DNA of 64,000 nucleotides, taken from contig SAXG01000025.1 of NCBI GenBank assembly GCA_012932865.1, forward strand, positions 558,001-622,000, written 5' to 3'. Below the pieces are notes generated by a model, which was not told the origin of the DNA, did no database searches, and saw only the letters and a list, made by a program, of their open reading frames with translations. Made by a program: the position numbers and the translations under genes. The stretch is from Amylostereum areolatum. Taxonomy: Eukaryota; Basidiomycota; Agaricomycetes; Russulales; Stereaceae. Positions 1-12,232 of the stretch are shown in pieces; positions within the stretch are counted from its first letter, which is position 1; every line of letters begins with the position of its first letter.

Positions 1-3000
1 GTCAGAACCGAGGACACCTCTCCGGTGAGGTCCTACTCACCTGCAGTGTGAAGAAGATGATAATCAATGACAAAACCGTCCCTAAAACCCAAGTCAGTCC
101 TTCGTCCATCCACTCATAGCCTGATTTGAGCACGTACCTGTATCGAGAGCGGCACTCGTAATGTAATTGAACTTGCTCCACCATGCGAAGTTCCGCTTCC
201 GGATCACATACTGGAATATGAAGCCGACGAGGAACCACGACGAGAAGTTGATCCCGACCGCGGGCGGGATGAACGACACCCCGTTCAGCACGATCGGAGT
301 CGAGATGTACTTCGTCCATGAGTGCGCAGGTCGCCGACGCTGCCACAGCCAGAATGGAATGGGCAGCACCGCGCCGAAGGCGATCGCGTATAGTTGTGGT
401 TGGTAGATGGAGCCCTCGCCGAACTGACGACTAGGTCCAATGAGACCCCTGTCCACCGAAAATGCGTTCCGTGAGCAACCCAAAAAGAAATAAAGACACA
501 GAGACGTGCCAGATCGCGGAGGCGGTGAAAAACACTTGGTTATGCGGGCACGTAAGATGGCTCTTTTGGTCGGCGTCGCAGATGTCGGGCACGTTCCCAA
601 ATATCCACTGTTTAACGCCGACTTGCAGGAACGCCGCAAGGAATGTGGACACGAGCTGGACTGTTTGTGGCATGGATTGGATTGGCGAGGCACGGTACGA
701 TCGATCGCGACAATCAGCCAGCGGTAAAGGTGACGGCGGGAGCAGAGGGGCGCCGTACCTAAGAACGTAGCGCGCGGTGGGACCTTGATGTAGTGGCCCA
801 GCTTGAGGTCCTGCACGAAGGACGTCGCCTCTGTCAATGTTTGCACAGAGTACGCTTTGAATATCTGGTAAAATGTTCAGACGCTGTGGGTAGGGACCAG
901 GACAGCGGATCATACCATGTTGGCTAGTGGGTTTCCCTCGAGCAATGTTCCAGGGACAATCTGGGCAAGCAAGTTCAGGGTTATCTGTCCCGTAATGCCA
1001 TGTCAGTACCCTGTCCTCGAAGATCAGCAGACCACGTACACCCTGTCCCGTCATCGCGTAAATGAAACCGGACGGCAGCACGTATACCACGGGCAGTACG
1101 AGCGACAACAGCAGTGCCCACACCGGTACGCCGATTTTCCACACCTGTTCCAAAGAAAGAAGGGGAAGCGGTCGCATTAGCTCCCATACCCACCGCACCG
1201 AGCACGCACGTGGCGAAACGCACCTCCGCGGCCACAATCGAGAGGCTGAAAAAGACGACTAGCACACACGCATACCACCAATCCGGGACCTCGGGATAGT
1301 TGCGCATCAGCTTCGCGTGGATATCGTCCTTTTCAACGCCGAGGCGCTTCACACCGTTGAGCAGCGCGCGCCCGTGGTAAAGCAGCGTGTGCACGATCAC
1401 GCACGTCGCGAGCGCGAACGCGATGAGATACGTCATGGCGTACGCGGCGGGCATGTACAGAGGTGAATACTCGTTGTACGCGGTCAGGTTGAAGGTGTCG
1501 TTGGTAGTGAGCACGCGGGTAACGTCGTAAACGTTCCCGAACCGGTCGTACGGCGCTGTACCGTACATGGGAAAGTGCGCGAGGTGCCAGCTCTGTGGAC
1601 GGGAATGGATCAGGCACATGCGGCGGAAGAGGGACGAAAAGGCTCACGTCGGTGTAGTAGAGGATGGGCGTGAGAATCCAGTAGAAAAAGACGAAGCCGA
1701 CGAAGACGTGAACCTCGGCCCACCACGGCGACATGAGGGGCGAGCCAATCCAAGTTATCTGGGTCCAGTCGAAGGTGAGGACACTGACGCCCATGCCGTG
1801 GGCGACGCCGAACACCTGGTTGAGGACGACGTTATTGGGCGCGATCCAACATACCCAGGAGAAGACGGAAAGGGCCTGGAAAAGGTAACCGGGGATGAAG
1901 AAGAAGAAAAAGGCGCCGGTGCAAACGTAGATGAAGTAGCGGTAGCGCGAGATGCCGTCCGTGCCCTCGTCTTCCTCGGCATGGAGGGTGTTGAGAACGG
2001 TGCAGGCGATGAGGTTCTGTGGCCAGACCATGCTGGCAGGCCAGACGAGGAACCTGCGGCAGAGGCCGGCGAGGCCGAAGCCAGTGAGCTGGGTGGCGAG
2101 GACGAGGACGATGTTGAACCAGAAACCGAGCTTGAGGCCGTAGTAGAGCTCGGAGACGACAACGGCGTTGAGGGCGTATGGGGGACCGATGGAAACGTTG
2201 GCCATGATAAACACGAGGACGTGCTCCTTGATGTTCCAAGGACCGGGGTTGAAGGAGAACTCGGCGCCGCCGAGCCAGCGGGGGAGACGGTAAACGGTGA
2301 TGGGAAGGGTCATGGCGGCGAGCTTGCCGCAGGGGTGGGCGACAACGAGCATCAACAACGGGACGACGGTGGGTGCGGGAGAGCGGAAGTTGAAGAAAAC
2401 GTTGAGGGAGGAACCCAAAGCGTTGAGGACAAGGCCGACGATCCACATACGGATGGTCATGGCGGGCATGTCGGGGTCGTCGATGTTGGACACGGAAGCG
2501 CGAACTTCTGCGTACGGGCTGTCCTCCTCCTCGACGGCGTCGAAATCGAACTCCATCCTGGGGCGACGGTGGTCAGGATCGAGCGAAAAGAAAGGAAAAA
2601 CACAGCCAACAACAAGTGGTCATCCCTGGCAGGTAAGGCCTTGGGCAGACGCGGAGGAAATTAGAGGGAGTCTGACTTGTCGCGAAGAGCTCTTCGTTCA
2701 AGACAGATTCCCTTGCAGATGACCCGCTTCCCCGGCAGGGATATGGACCATATGTGTACTGTGGAAGCGGAAATGGACATACTTGATGCTCCGCTCGTCG
2801 TCTACGAAATCGTGCCTGTACTCGCTGGTGGTGACATCGGAGAGGGGCCTCTTTCCTGGGGTAGATGGCGTGAAGCCATTCTCGAGGGTGACGTGCACTT
2901 CGCGGCTGCTGACTCCGGGGCTTGAGGGGGTGATTCGACGGAGGCGGAAGCCATCCTCTGTGCTGTAACCGCGGGAATTTGTGAGCGAGTCTGTTGAGGG

Positions 3001-3387
3001 CGGAGACTCGACGGGAGTGTGTATGGGCAGGGAGGCCTTGCTGGGGCCGGGTAGGGCGGGGACATGATGGCGGGGGGAGTAATCGAACGTGGGAGCGGGG
3101 TAGGCGGGACCAGGAGTCGGGGTGAAAGGAGGCGGAGGCGAGGTCGGGGGAGCGGGAGATAGAAAGGAAGGTGGTTGTTGGCTGAGGGCGTCGGCGGTGG
3201 AAGGGGGTTGGAAGGCGAACACGCCCTCGTCTTCGCTCTCGTCTTCATCTTCCTCCTCGATGGTGTAATCCTGAGAATAGGCGGTGTACTGGGCGTCGCG
3301 GTCGAAGTAGGTGTCCTGGGGCGACGAGAACGAACCAGTCGAAGTCATCGGGCGGGACGAGTCCGCCGTCGGGGGGCGGTGGGCCAT
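1..3387 (-). CDS. OPT-family oligopeptide transporter (3' end beyond window)
   Basis: Proton-coupled peptide transporter of the oligopeptide transporter (OPT) family, expected in the plasma membrane. About 889 residues are visible. Exons that splice in frame (minus strand): 3387-2783, 2557-1648, 1592-1224, 1144-1040, 984-916, 864-759, 660-510, 448-138, 81-41. The last one ends at a GTGAGT donor at 40, so a short C-terminus lies outside the window. The acidic, Pro-rich N-terminal tail (about 200 residues) is followed by the family motif DSPYAEVRASVSNIDDPDMP, many hydrophobic segments, IYAMTGQGITLNL, ATFLVQLV and SSWFLVGFIFQYVIRK, all as in fungal OPTs. The intron at 449-509 has a GC donor (GCACGT). 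The first intron (2558-2782, 225 nt) is unusually long. Start chosen at the ATG followed by AHRPPTADSS; an in-frame ATG 90 nt upstream is possible. Confidence 0.93.
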
Positions 3388-3781
3388 GGTGGGCGGGAGG
3401 GGGTCGAAGGGGGCGGGGCGGACGGCGACGACGGGGGAAGAGGAAACCGAGAGATTACAAGTCGGATGGCCAGGCACTTCAGGTACATCTCACGCTCGGC
3501 TCTTCCGGCGCTCCCGCTTTCTTGAAATATGTTCTCTCCCTTTTCTTTTCGACGTTCTCACCAGGATTACCTTGCTATGTTCCCGGGAAAAGTGGCTCGA
3601 CGACGAGGAACAGCAGGGACGATGGGTTCGTATTCACTCTATTTATTTATTTATTTCTCAACTCGGCGATTGGTCGGCCCGATTACTGTCTTGGGCCTTG
3701 TGCCCTCCGATCCTCCAGGCTCCGAGTCCCCGCGCGCGAGCGATCGTCTCGCAAAATTGCCTGCGTGATTCGCATCCTCCA

Positions 3782-4293
3782 CTAAGTGGCACGTACAAGT
3801 CCTCCTGTACCTGGTCCTCGAAGCCCCAATCCATTGGTGTAGGCCTGGAACGGTGGACACTCGCAATTATGGCCGTGCTCTCGAAGTTCGCCTCTCGAGT
3901 CACTGTGATTTGAACCATCCTAGAAGCAGTAAGTACGCCATCGAGCATGTTTGTTGTGGGACAGCCTCGTTAGTGTCGCCGCTTGAAAACATAAGCCGCA
4001 CTTACGATCTCGGATGTTCCCCGTACGTCTGATAGCCATGACGACTTCACCTCCAGGACACGTCTCTGCCCGTCAGTTCCACCGTGACCATCGCATCGCT
4101 CCACCAGTTCCACCGCCATCCTCATCATTCGAAGATTTTCCGCATCTCCCGGTCCCACGTATATCTCCAGACGCAGTACACGGCGGATGTCCACCCCCGT
4201 ATACACGAACCTCCGGAAAACACCGTGACCAAGGGAATAGCCCGGCCTTTCATTCGTTCGGGATGAAGCGACAGGATAATCATCGGCGGCCAT
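3782..4293 (-). CDS. possible small two-exon gene, unknown
   Basis: Not recognised. A 96-codon open exon (4293-4006) ends at a perfect GTAAGT donor, and an acceptor TTCTAG preceded by a CTTAC-like branch sequence lies at 3920, giving an 86-nt intron. The joined frame would stop at 3782 (141 residues). Exon 1 contains FVYTGVDIRRVLRLEIYVG and a basic/acidic helix-like stretch but no domain I know. Codon use looks coding in exon 1 and weak in exon 2. It may be noise in an otherwise gene-poor 3-kb stretch. Confidence 0.22.
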
Positions 4294-6468
4294 GGTATTC
4301 GGCGTCCCTATACAGTCCAAGTCCCGGACATCCGCGTATCACGGGGACGCGCACTGCCTACTGAACAAGCAAAGCAAGCCTATAAGGAGAAGAACAAGGA
4401 TTTTGATAGGAGGGGATAGCGCACCGGTACAGATGCCCTATCGTCGCCTCTTGCGGTTTACTGCTCTTCCCCTCACCCTTCATTAGTACATCGAGCAATC
4501 CCTGGGCGACGTTCCCGAAAAGAGCCTACATTTCAGACACGCACACCCAACACAAGCTGGAGAGCCTTGTTCAACACGAACAGGCGATGCAGTATGCGTA
4601 TCGTGCCCTGGCGAAGCAGGCGATGACGCCGACGATGCTATGTATACCTTGAAATTGCTACAAGATCTTTGTTTGATGCGTCGATGGGCACCCTAGTTGA
4701 TTGCATGCGTGGACATTGGTGGATTACGTGCGCCATTGAACGGATACGCCAATGACAGATAGACGAAGAACAGGATCGACTGATCGAGAGGTTCGCTGGA
4801 AAAGATTCCACTCAGCATATGGGAAGGGGTAGATGGAAGGCGACTCTCACGGGGGCCGCATATGCGACCATGATCGCCTCCTCGTGCTTTAGGAGAAAGA
4901 TGCGAACATCTGTCCGATACATCGCTCGAGCTGCGAACAGCGGATAAGTTATATAGATAGCACCAGGAGGCCAACTGCGATATGTCGTCCCATTCCGTAT
5001 AGACGTACCACTCTGTCGGCGTGTGCGTGGATTTCGAGCATTGCGAACGTGCCCACACCGTGTCAAACGTCTGTATCCGTGCTTGAGATGCAATAAAGAC
5101 CGGCGAACGTGCCTACATCTGTTCAACGTTCAAAAAAAATCATTTTTAAATAGAAGATACATGTCTACCGTTTGGGCGGTTATTTGGCCGTAGTACCATA
5201 CCATATTCAACGAAGGGGGTACAGTCAGCTGCTTCGATACATATATGCAAGCCATAAACGCACCCGAAAAGACGAGCTTTCCCCGCCGTGCTCGCGCGAA
5301 GAACTGCCCTCTAGCACAGCTTGAGTATGACGCGACACCGCCGATCCCGAGGTCGACAGCGCTTGGCACCTGCGCATAGCATGTTGTCGGCTGGGACTCG
5401 ATCCACCAATATCTCCGCGTGATAAATATGTACCTAAATCGGTTGATCTTGCTATAAGTATCATGAGCTGCATGTGCAAGAGGGCCTGGTAGTTTCTCGA
5501 GAAAAGCCGTTGGAGTTAGTTGGAAATGCACCTGAGAATTCCAAGCTTTCCACGGACCTCGAAATATGAGCGTATGTCGGTAGCAGGTGCCGGGAAGAAT
5601 ATCATCAATGGCCGCCGGCGGATCAGAAGGTAATCCAAGTCCTTGCCCGAGGGCAAGGGATGCGAGAGGTTGCGAGGACCTCTATGATATTGCATGGAAC
5701 AGGGGTGTCGGTCGTGCAAAATAGAAGGCACCTCTCTTTTCAGTGCAAGGGTGGCAGGGCCTGGCAGGGCGAGGAGGGCAGGCAATGATATCGTTATGGT
5801 AGCCAGGAGTGGACTTGACTCTTGAGAAAGATTTGCCAATACACGCTAGATAAGATTTACAGTAATAAGCAATAGCCTCTTTCCGAGTCGTGATGGTCGA
5901 AGGATGAGCGAGGACGAGTAGTAGAAGTCAGACGACGAGATGAGCGCATACAGGAACAGTGCGTGCACCGAATGACTAGTCGGCTAGCTCAGAATAAAGG
6001 GTCAGTAAGTATCGGGACTCACTGGTACCCAGTCATGGACATCGTCGAAATGCTAGTGATGGGGGAGGGGAGGGGGGTTCGAGCTCTGATAAGAGGATCT
6101 CATGTCGAGCCGAAGTTGAAGTGAGATGGTTTCGGAGTACTTACCGATAGTAGGTGACTTTTCGGGGGTAAACCAGCGGACATACCAAGGAAGTACCCCG
6201 AATTTTGGAGACCTAGGAAGTCGTACAGGCCGGCACATACATGATGATACATGCAGAGGTAGGCAGCAGAGCAGCAGACTCGCCCGGGCGGCCGGGCCTG
6301 TGTCTTGCACGGGCGCTTGTCAGGCCCGACAGACGCCCACGCTCGTCTCAGACGCGTCGCGCCGGACGCCTCACCGAGTCACTCACTTCAGGCTCCATCT
6401 TACCTCCACATCGTTAGGACGCGACTTTTCTCGCCTTCCAACGTTGTACACGACTACTGGATCACTCA
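4294..6468. other. gene-poor interval
   Basis: I see no frame with coding-like codon use, conserved motif or convincing splice pattern here. It holds short unrelated open frames on both strands and AT-richer patches (for example 5140-5165). It probably contains the promoter of the PARG-like gene on its right side. Confidence 0.5.
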
Positions 6469-7536
6469 ATGTCGGTTACATATGGAAAACCAAGAGCAAA
6501 GACCGACGGCAAAATCACCGACTTTTTCTCTCCTAAATCATCATCGTCCTCATCCTCCAGTGCATCACGTCCGAGCTCATCGCGTGCCACACGCCCAGAA
6601 AGCGAACGCGACCCCCCGCGCAAACCGTCTGGTCCCCGCGATCAACGACAACAGATTGCTGACGAAACGCTGGCCGCGATCAAAGCTGGACAGTATACCC
6701 TGAACGGGACGTCTTACCACCTCGCTCAGCCCACGCGCGACAGTATCAGCGGCACACAATATTATGCCCCCGACTCTTCTCTTTCATCCTGGTCCTCGGT
6801 CCTCCCCCCACCACCCACCACCCCAGGCCGCATATTTCTCCTTGAAACCACCACCCTCAACGGCGCGCGAACCCTCCTCGCCTCGCTCCCCGCCTCTCCA
6901 TTGCCGTCCAGAGTCGGTGTGCTCAACTTCGCTTCAGCCACCAAGCCCGGCGGTGGCTTTCTCAGCGGAGCCCAGGCGCAAGAAGAGTCGATCGCGCGGG
7001 CTTCCAACCTCTATCCGTCCTTAATTTCGCACATGGGCGAGGCATTCTATACGCTGCACAAACGCAGCAAGCGTGGCGGGTACTACACCCATGCTATGAT
7101 ATACTCCCCAGCCGTCACCGTATTCCGGGACGACTCCGGCGACTGGCTTGCGCCATACCAGATCGACGTGCTCACTAGCCCCGCCGTCAACGCGGGCGAC
7201 GTGCGCGACAAGCTTGGCGACAAGGGATCCTTGCCGGAGACAGAGGCGGCGATCGAACGCGTCATGCGCGAGCGCATGGCGCGGATACTCTTCCTATTCG
7301 AGCGACAGGGTGTGCGGGACATCGTCCTGGGCAGCTTTGGCACGGGTGTGTTCCGCAATGACGTCGGACTCGTCGCGAGGATCTGGCTGGACCTGCTCGC
7401 GCGAGACGGTGCAAGGTTTAGGGGCTCATTCGACCGTGTGGTGTTTGGAATTTTGGGGCGGGAAACTTACGAGAGGGTTTTGGGTGTGTTTGGAAAGCAC
7501 GCTCTTCCGTGCGACTTGCAGCCGGTGGGAGGGTAA
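6469..7536 (+). CDS. microbial-type PARG (TIGR02452-like) with PIP-like N-terminus
   Basis: Single-exon 355-residue protein of the bacterial/fungal-type poly(ADP-ribose) glycohydrolase family (macrodomain fold). It is expected to remove ADP-ribose chains from proteins. The catalytic signature is visible: VLNFASATKPGGGFLSGAQA at about 151-170, followed directly by QEE (171-173), the GGG-x(n)-QEE arrangement of PARGs, then ESIARASNLYPSL. Later family stretches include YSPAVTVFRDD and VLGSFGTGVFRND. Residues 20-60 are a Ser/Pro/Arg-rich linker. Residues 13-20 read DGKITDFF, close to a PCNA-interacting (PIP) box apart from Asp instead of Gln at the first position. The family assignment is firm; nuclear location and PCNA contact are inference. 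The next gene downstream is the first BTB gene. Confidence 0.9.
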   Translation: MSVTYGKPRAKTDGKITDFFSPKSSSSSSSSASRPSSSRATRPESERDPPRKPSGPRDQRQQIADETLAAIKAGQYTLNGTSYHLAQPTRDSISGTQYYAPDSSLSSWSSVLPPPPTTPGRIFLLETTTLNGARTLLASLPASPLPSRVGVLNFASATKPGGGFLSGAQAQEESIARASNLYPSLISHMGEAFYTLHKRSKRGGYYTHAMIYSPAVTVFRDDSGDWLAPYQIDVLTSPAVNAGDVRDKLGDKGSLPETEAAIERVMRERMARILFLFERQGVRDIVLGSFGTGVFRNDVGLVARIWLDLLARDGARFRGSFDRVVFGILGRETYERVLGVFGKHALPCDLQPVGG

Positions 7537-8878
7537 GGTTTGGGGCGCGAAACAGAGGATCGAGCTGCGCATATGGGACTTCGAGGGGTGTAGGTGTATT
7601 TCCGTGGTACCACGGATTGAATCGACCACCCTTCTCTTCACGGGGCCCGTCCGTCCGTCCTTCCAGGATGATATTCACTGTGTATCTGTGAGGCGAGGCA
7701 AGAAAGGGTGCGCACAACTCAAAACTGCGGATAAAGCAGCGCCGGCGTGTAGGTCCATCTCTCTCTTTCCTATCGCCACATTTCTGAATGCCTTCCAGAA
7801 CCCAGGGCATGCGCTATCCTATTTCCTGGGAAGAGGGGCTTGTTTGCGCCATATTCGTTGGCCTCGTGCTTATGGGACAACTCCTGTCGCCTGCGCATTA
7901 CCCCATGATATGGCCTTCGTACCCATCGTGGTCGTTATCTCATCCTAATACACCGTTTCTAAATACAAAACATGCTCTATGAGTCGTGCGCAGCGACCGC
8001 ATCTCCAGAGACGCCGTCAGAATGGCAAAGCCCGCGTTTCTCAGCGGGCGCCCACCATCTTGGCGACATCTTCTCCCGGGACCCGCTTCGAGGCTCCACA
8101 CATACAATGGGCGTGGAACAACTCGGATGAGCGTCGATATAGGCCATGCAAGGTCCCCGCAGAAGGCGGCCGCGGTACTCACAGGACGGACGACCGCCTC
8201 CAGTGTTCAGTGTATTTGTATCGCCATATCGTCCATGAAATTTGGCAAAGTGAGGATCTCACGCCCTTCACTCGTGTCAAAATACACGTACAAATGTACG
8301 CAACGAGCCTCAAATCGGTGCCCATTGCCCAAGCTCGGAACGCATCAATCATGCACGTGAGCGCGGCGAACTACGACGCGCGCTCGCGAAGACGATTGTT
8401 GTCTGGAACCCTCAACACGCGTTCACCTCGAGGTTTCTTACACCACCCAATCGCATCACGATGACGGCACCGAAGCGAACACATCCAGGACCCGTTGACC
8501 CCTTTTCCGCGTCGAGGCCCGATCCAGTGTCCAGCGCGCAGCCCCCGCACCCTCCAGAAGTGCGGTCGAACGCCTTCGACAACGCCATGCGACATCCATA
8601 TGGCTTCGCGCGATCTCACAATCTATGAAGGCCTCCCCCACGGCGTAGCTCACCTTCCCTTTCCCTCGAACCCTCGCGCTCGTGTCGACTTATCGCGTCC
8701 TCATCGGCCCCTCCGCGTTTCCAGATTTCGGTGAGTTATTCTTGAGCTCCTTATAAGTGCGATGGGTTGAACGAGGCTCAAGACAACTGCCTCCCTAGGC
8801 TCTCGTCACATCGACCCCGCGCTCGTCACTGGCCGGCTATCCATTACCATTGCAGATCGATCCTCATCCACGCGACCA
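7537..8878. other. intergenic, no gene seen
   Basis: The plus and minus open frames here lack coding bias and motifs. The right part (8480-8870) is C-rich with pyrimidine tracts, as expected of the promoter and 5' leader of the BTB gene at 8879. Confidence 0.5.
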
Positions 8879-9973
8879 ATGCCTCCCTCGATCGCATCAT
8901 CGCCCGCCTCCACCCGCCCCCTTCGACATAACCCATATTACATTCAAGGAGGAGATGTCATCTTCAGAGTACGCTATCTCCACGTTCCATTCCAGAGAGG
9001 GACTGACCGTTCGCGTGCGCAGGTGGAAATGACGCTCTTCCGAGTACACACACACTTCTTCATAAACAACGAGTCCGGCTCGCCAGTGTTTCGACATCGT
9101 CTCGCCCATCTTCCCGCACCACCCAGTGCACCTCCATCTGCATGCTCGGGGACGGCCGACGATAATCCTTACGTGCTCGACGATGCCGACGCTGAGGAGT
9201 TTTGCTGCTTCCTTTGGATATTCTACAACCCGTGCGTCACCACCCCTCAGGCTTCTTTCGCTATCTCCATCTGATACCCCTACAGCCAGTACTCCATCTA
9301 CAACGCGACCGTTCGGGAATGGACCGCGATCCTCAAACTTGCGCACCAATGGCAGTTCAAGGAAGCGAAAGCGCTCGCGGTGCGGGAGCTTGAAAAGCTT
9401 ACGATAGACCCCATCGAAAAGGTCTACCTATACCAGACATATCATGTCCTCCCCGAACTTCTCATTCCCTCCTACGTACATCTCACTACGCGCGATGACC
9501 CACTCTCCCTCGACGAGGGTGAGCGCCTCGGTCTCAAAACTGCACTCCGGATTGCGCGGGCGCGGGAGTTCTCCCGCGGGCAGGAGTCACCCGGGGGGCT
9601 GCTCAGTCCGTCGCCGGTGAGGGTATCGGTGCCCGACCTTCATTCGTTATTGTCGAACCTCTTCAAGGTGCCGCCGCTGCCACCCTCTGTGCAGACTAAT
9701 GGCTACATCGGGACATCGGGCCCAATGTCGGCTCCCCTGCTGTCGCAGCCCATGAAGGGCCAGGGGCCCCCGCTCGGGACGGTACGTTGGCATCACCTCG
9801 CTTGCTACCTTCAGGACGCTCGACTGATTGTATTCTGGCGGTAGATGAAACCGGGTTCGATTAGGAAGAGCGCGTCGTCGAGTGACGCCCCGCCGCCCTC
9901 ATACGAGAATGGTGACGGCCCTGACGGAGAAGAAAACGGCCGTGGAGGACGCGCAGGCTACCGGGAAGCATAA
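8879..9973 (+). CDS. BTB/POZ-domain protein, copy 1 (no WW insert)
   Basis: Likely adaptor protein with a BTB/POZ dimerisation domain. Exons: 8879-8968, 9023-9231, 9286-9781, then probably 9845-9973. Exon 1 ends with YYIQGGDVIFR. Exon 2 gives the BTB core, with LFRVHTHFF and EEFCCFLWIFYNP. Exon 3 has a helical C-terminal region (REWTAILKLAHQWQFKEAK, VRELEKLTIDPIEKV, LTTRDDPLSLDEGERLGL) followed by a low-complexity tail. Intron 1 is phase 0 and intron 2 phase 2, exactly as in the neighbouring copy. The 3' end is unsure: the simple GT-AG model stops at 9973 (307 residues), but the next frame is open to 10070 and ends MPFSFLGGKF with coding-like codon use, so a different last acceptor or a frameshift is possible. 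Confidence 0.8.
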
Positions 9974-10921
9974 CGGCGCGCCTGGAAAGAGCGGGAAGCA
10001 GAATGGTGCCGGAGGGAAAGGCGGTAGGGGTGGTTCCATGCCATTCTCGTTCTTGGGCGGCAAGTTCTGACCAGTCGCAATTGCAATAGGAAAACGATCT
10101 TGACGATTGACGCGTGCGTGCCATGCTCTACTGCTTTCTTTACGCGTGTACGATATGTTCGTCTGGCTCTGTCTGTTATCCTTGATTGGGTGATCGTGTA
10201 CTTGGTTTCGGAATCTCGCTTGTACTGCTTTGTTTTTTTTGCCAACACTGATGTATTTTACTTCCTCATGAATCATATCTCACGGCGCGCGGGTTTTGGA
10301 ACATGTACTCGGGTTTCCGTCTAGTGGACTTCCAATTTGTGACCTTGACCCGATAGGGATCAGGCGATCATCCTAGAAAAAGAGAGCAAATCTTTCTTCA
10401 ACGAACGAAAATGGGCTATCTGGATTCCATAAACGGATGACGGACGGAGCTGCCTTCGTTGAAATGTTTGAGACTCAACCTCCTTTTGCGGATACCCTTC
10501 TCAATTGCAACTTTCCAAGACGCTCAACCGCGCGTCTTCCGCGTGCCGTTCGCACATGAACGCTGTTGCACAGCGCACTCCACGACGACAACAGTCGATG
10601 CCACGTCCCGGCCACGTCTGTCAACCGCCTTCTCGACCCGTCCATCAGACTCGATCTCGCGAGGCCAGGTCAAAAGCCTCGTGCATGATGTTCGTTATGT
10701 ACAAGACCGCCGAAGTTGTTTTCCGCGCCCCTGCGCAGACAATTCGGAAGCGCTTTCGCCGCCTCATGTTCGACTTCGCCGACACGTGTGGATTCATTTT
10801 TCACCCTCTCTCATAACCCTCATCCCACCCCTTCCTCTCTTACCCCCTTCACCCTTCTCACCCCCTCTCCCTCACCCCCTCCACCACATCCTCAGGCGAC
10901 GTTTCCTCGACTTGCTCAACG

Positions 10922-12108
10922 ATGAACTCTGCCCTTTCCGCCTCACCCGTCAACCCCGAGCGCGTGCTCCGTCACGAACAGTACTACATCCAGGGTGGCG
11001 ACGTGATCTTCCGCGTACGTGTCTCGTCTCACCGAGATCTCATTCTCCATTGACGCGTCTCCTCATCCCCGCGCAGGTCGAAAACTTCTTGTTCCGTGTA
11101 CACAGATACTTCTTCGTGCGCGAGTCGGCCTACTTCCGCGAACGCCTGCCCCACCCCCCACCACCGGGCGAGTTCTCCAAGGGCTCGTCTGACACCAACC
11201 CCTTCCCGCTTGAGGACACACTCAGCGTGGACTTCGCTCGTTTCCTGTGGATATTCTACAACCCGTAGGTCCTATCGCGCCCATCATCTCCGTCCTTCCC
11301 TCACTGACGCGCCTCGTCGCATTTCTTCTTATCAGCAAATACTCCCTCTATCAGGCCAACGTCGAGGAGTGGACTTCCATCCTCAAGCTCTCACACCAAT
11401 GGCAATTTCCCGAGGTCAAGTGCCTCGCTCTGCGCGAGCTCGAGCAACTCGAGATGGAGCCGATCAAGAAGATTGTCATTTATCATGCCTACGAGGTCGA
11501 CCGCAACCTCCTCATCGCGTCCTACACCGCGCTCACCACTCGCGAGGACCCAATCACGCTCGAAGAGGGTCGCGAACTCGGCCTTGAGACCTCCCTCCAG
11601 CTCGCGCGCGCCCGTGAACTCGCCCGTGGACCCAAGAAGGCCGGCACTGGGCGCGGTAACGGGTCACCCGTCACACTCTCCGGCGGCGACCTGGACGGCG
11701 TCATCAAGGACCTCTTCCAACTTCACGAGCCCAAGTTCCCTCTTCTCGCCCACGACGAAGGCGTGCGCCCATCGACGCCCACTCTCTCCATCCCCAATGG
11801 CCGCGCGACGCCGACCAAGCCCCTCAACGGCAACGGCAACGCCGTACCCCAGACTCCGATCGGCAATGGGCCGTTTCGGTCAACAGCAGGTGGTTCGGTG
11901 ATGAGTTTCTGTCCACGCTTCGTATCATACTGACTGACGGGTGTGTTTCTTTCCAGGTGGCGCCGGCACCCCCTCCGTCACCCCCAACGGCCCCGCCACG
12001 AACGGATTCGCGCACGCCAACGCAAACCCTGCCAACGCCTACGCCCCCAATCCCTCCGGCCCCACCGCTGCCTCCAGCCGCCCCGGAGCGGCCGGTGGCC
12101 GAAAGTAA
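10922..12108 (+). CDS. BTB/POZ-domain protein, copy 2 (may be fused to the downstream coiled coil)
   Basis: Tandem paralogue of the 8.9-kb gene with the same exon plan: 10922-11014, 11077-11264, 11336-11889, 11957-12108 (328 residues). BTB core: YYIQGGDVIFR, VENFLFRVHRYFFVRESAYF, FARFLWIFYNP; then EEWTSILKLSHQWQFPEVK and LALRELEQLEMEPIKKIV. The last exon in this model (Gly/Ala/Asn/Pro-rich, ending AAGGRK) has almost only C in third positions, so this frame is probably translated. The same 150 bases are also open in the frame of the coiled-coil gene. A 58-nt intron (12105 GTAAAC to CAGAG 12162) would join copy 2 in frame to the coiled coil, giving one protein of about 1,430 residues; its acceptor and branch site are weak. 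A longer exon 3 ending at 11897 would reach the coiled-coil frame directly. Confidence 0.78.
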
Positions 12109-12232
12109 ACCGTCCCCGCCGCCGCCTCTCCCATTGCCCCCATCGTCGGGAGAGGCTCAGAGGCGGGTTACTGGGGGCGGAGGAGGTGTCGGTGGTGCGA
12201 GTGGAGCGCGGCAGCAGCAAGTGGTCGGTGGC

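Noticed and set aside
431..1237. 268-codon minus-strand frame
   Set aside because: It reads through several introns of the OPT transporter; only its first part (WKIGVPVWALLLSLVLP...) is a real exon.
5385..5410. B-box-like GGATCGAGTCCC on the minus strand
   Set aside because: No matching A-box or acceptor stem upstream on that strand.
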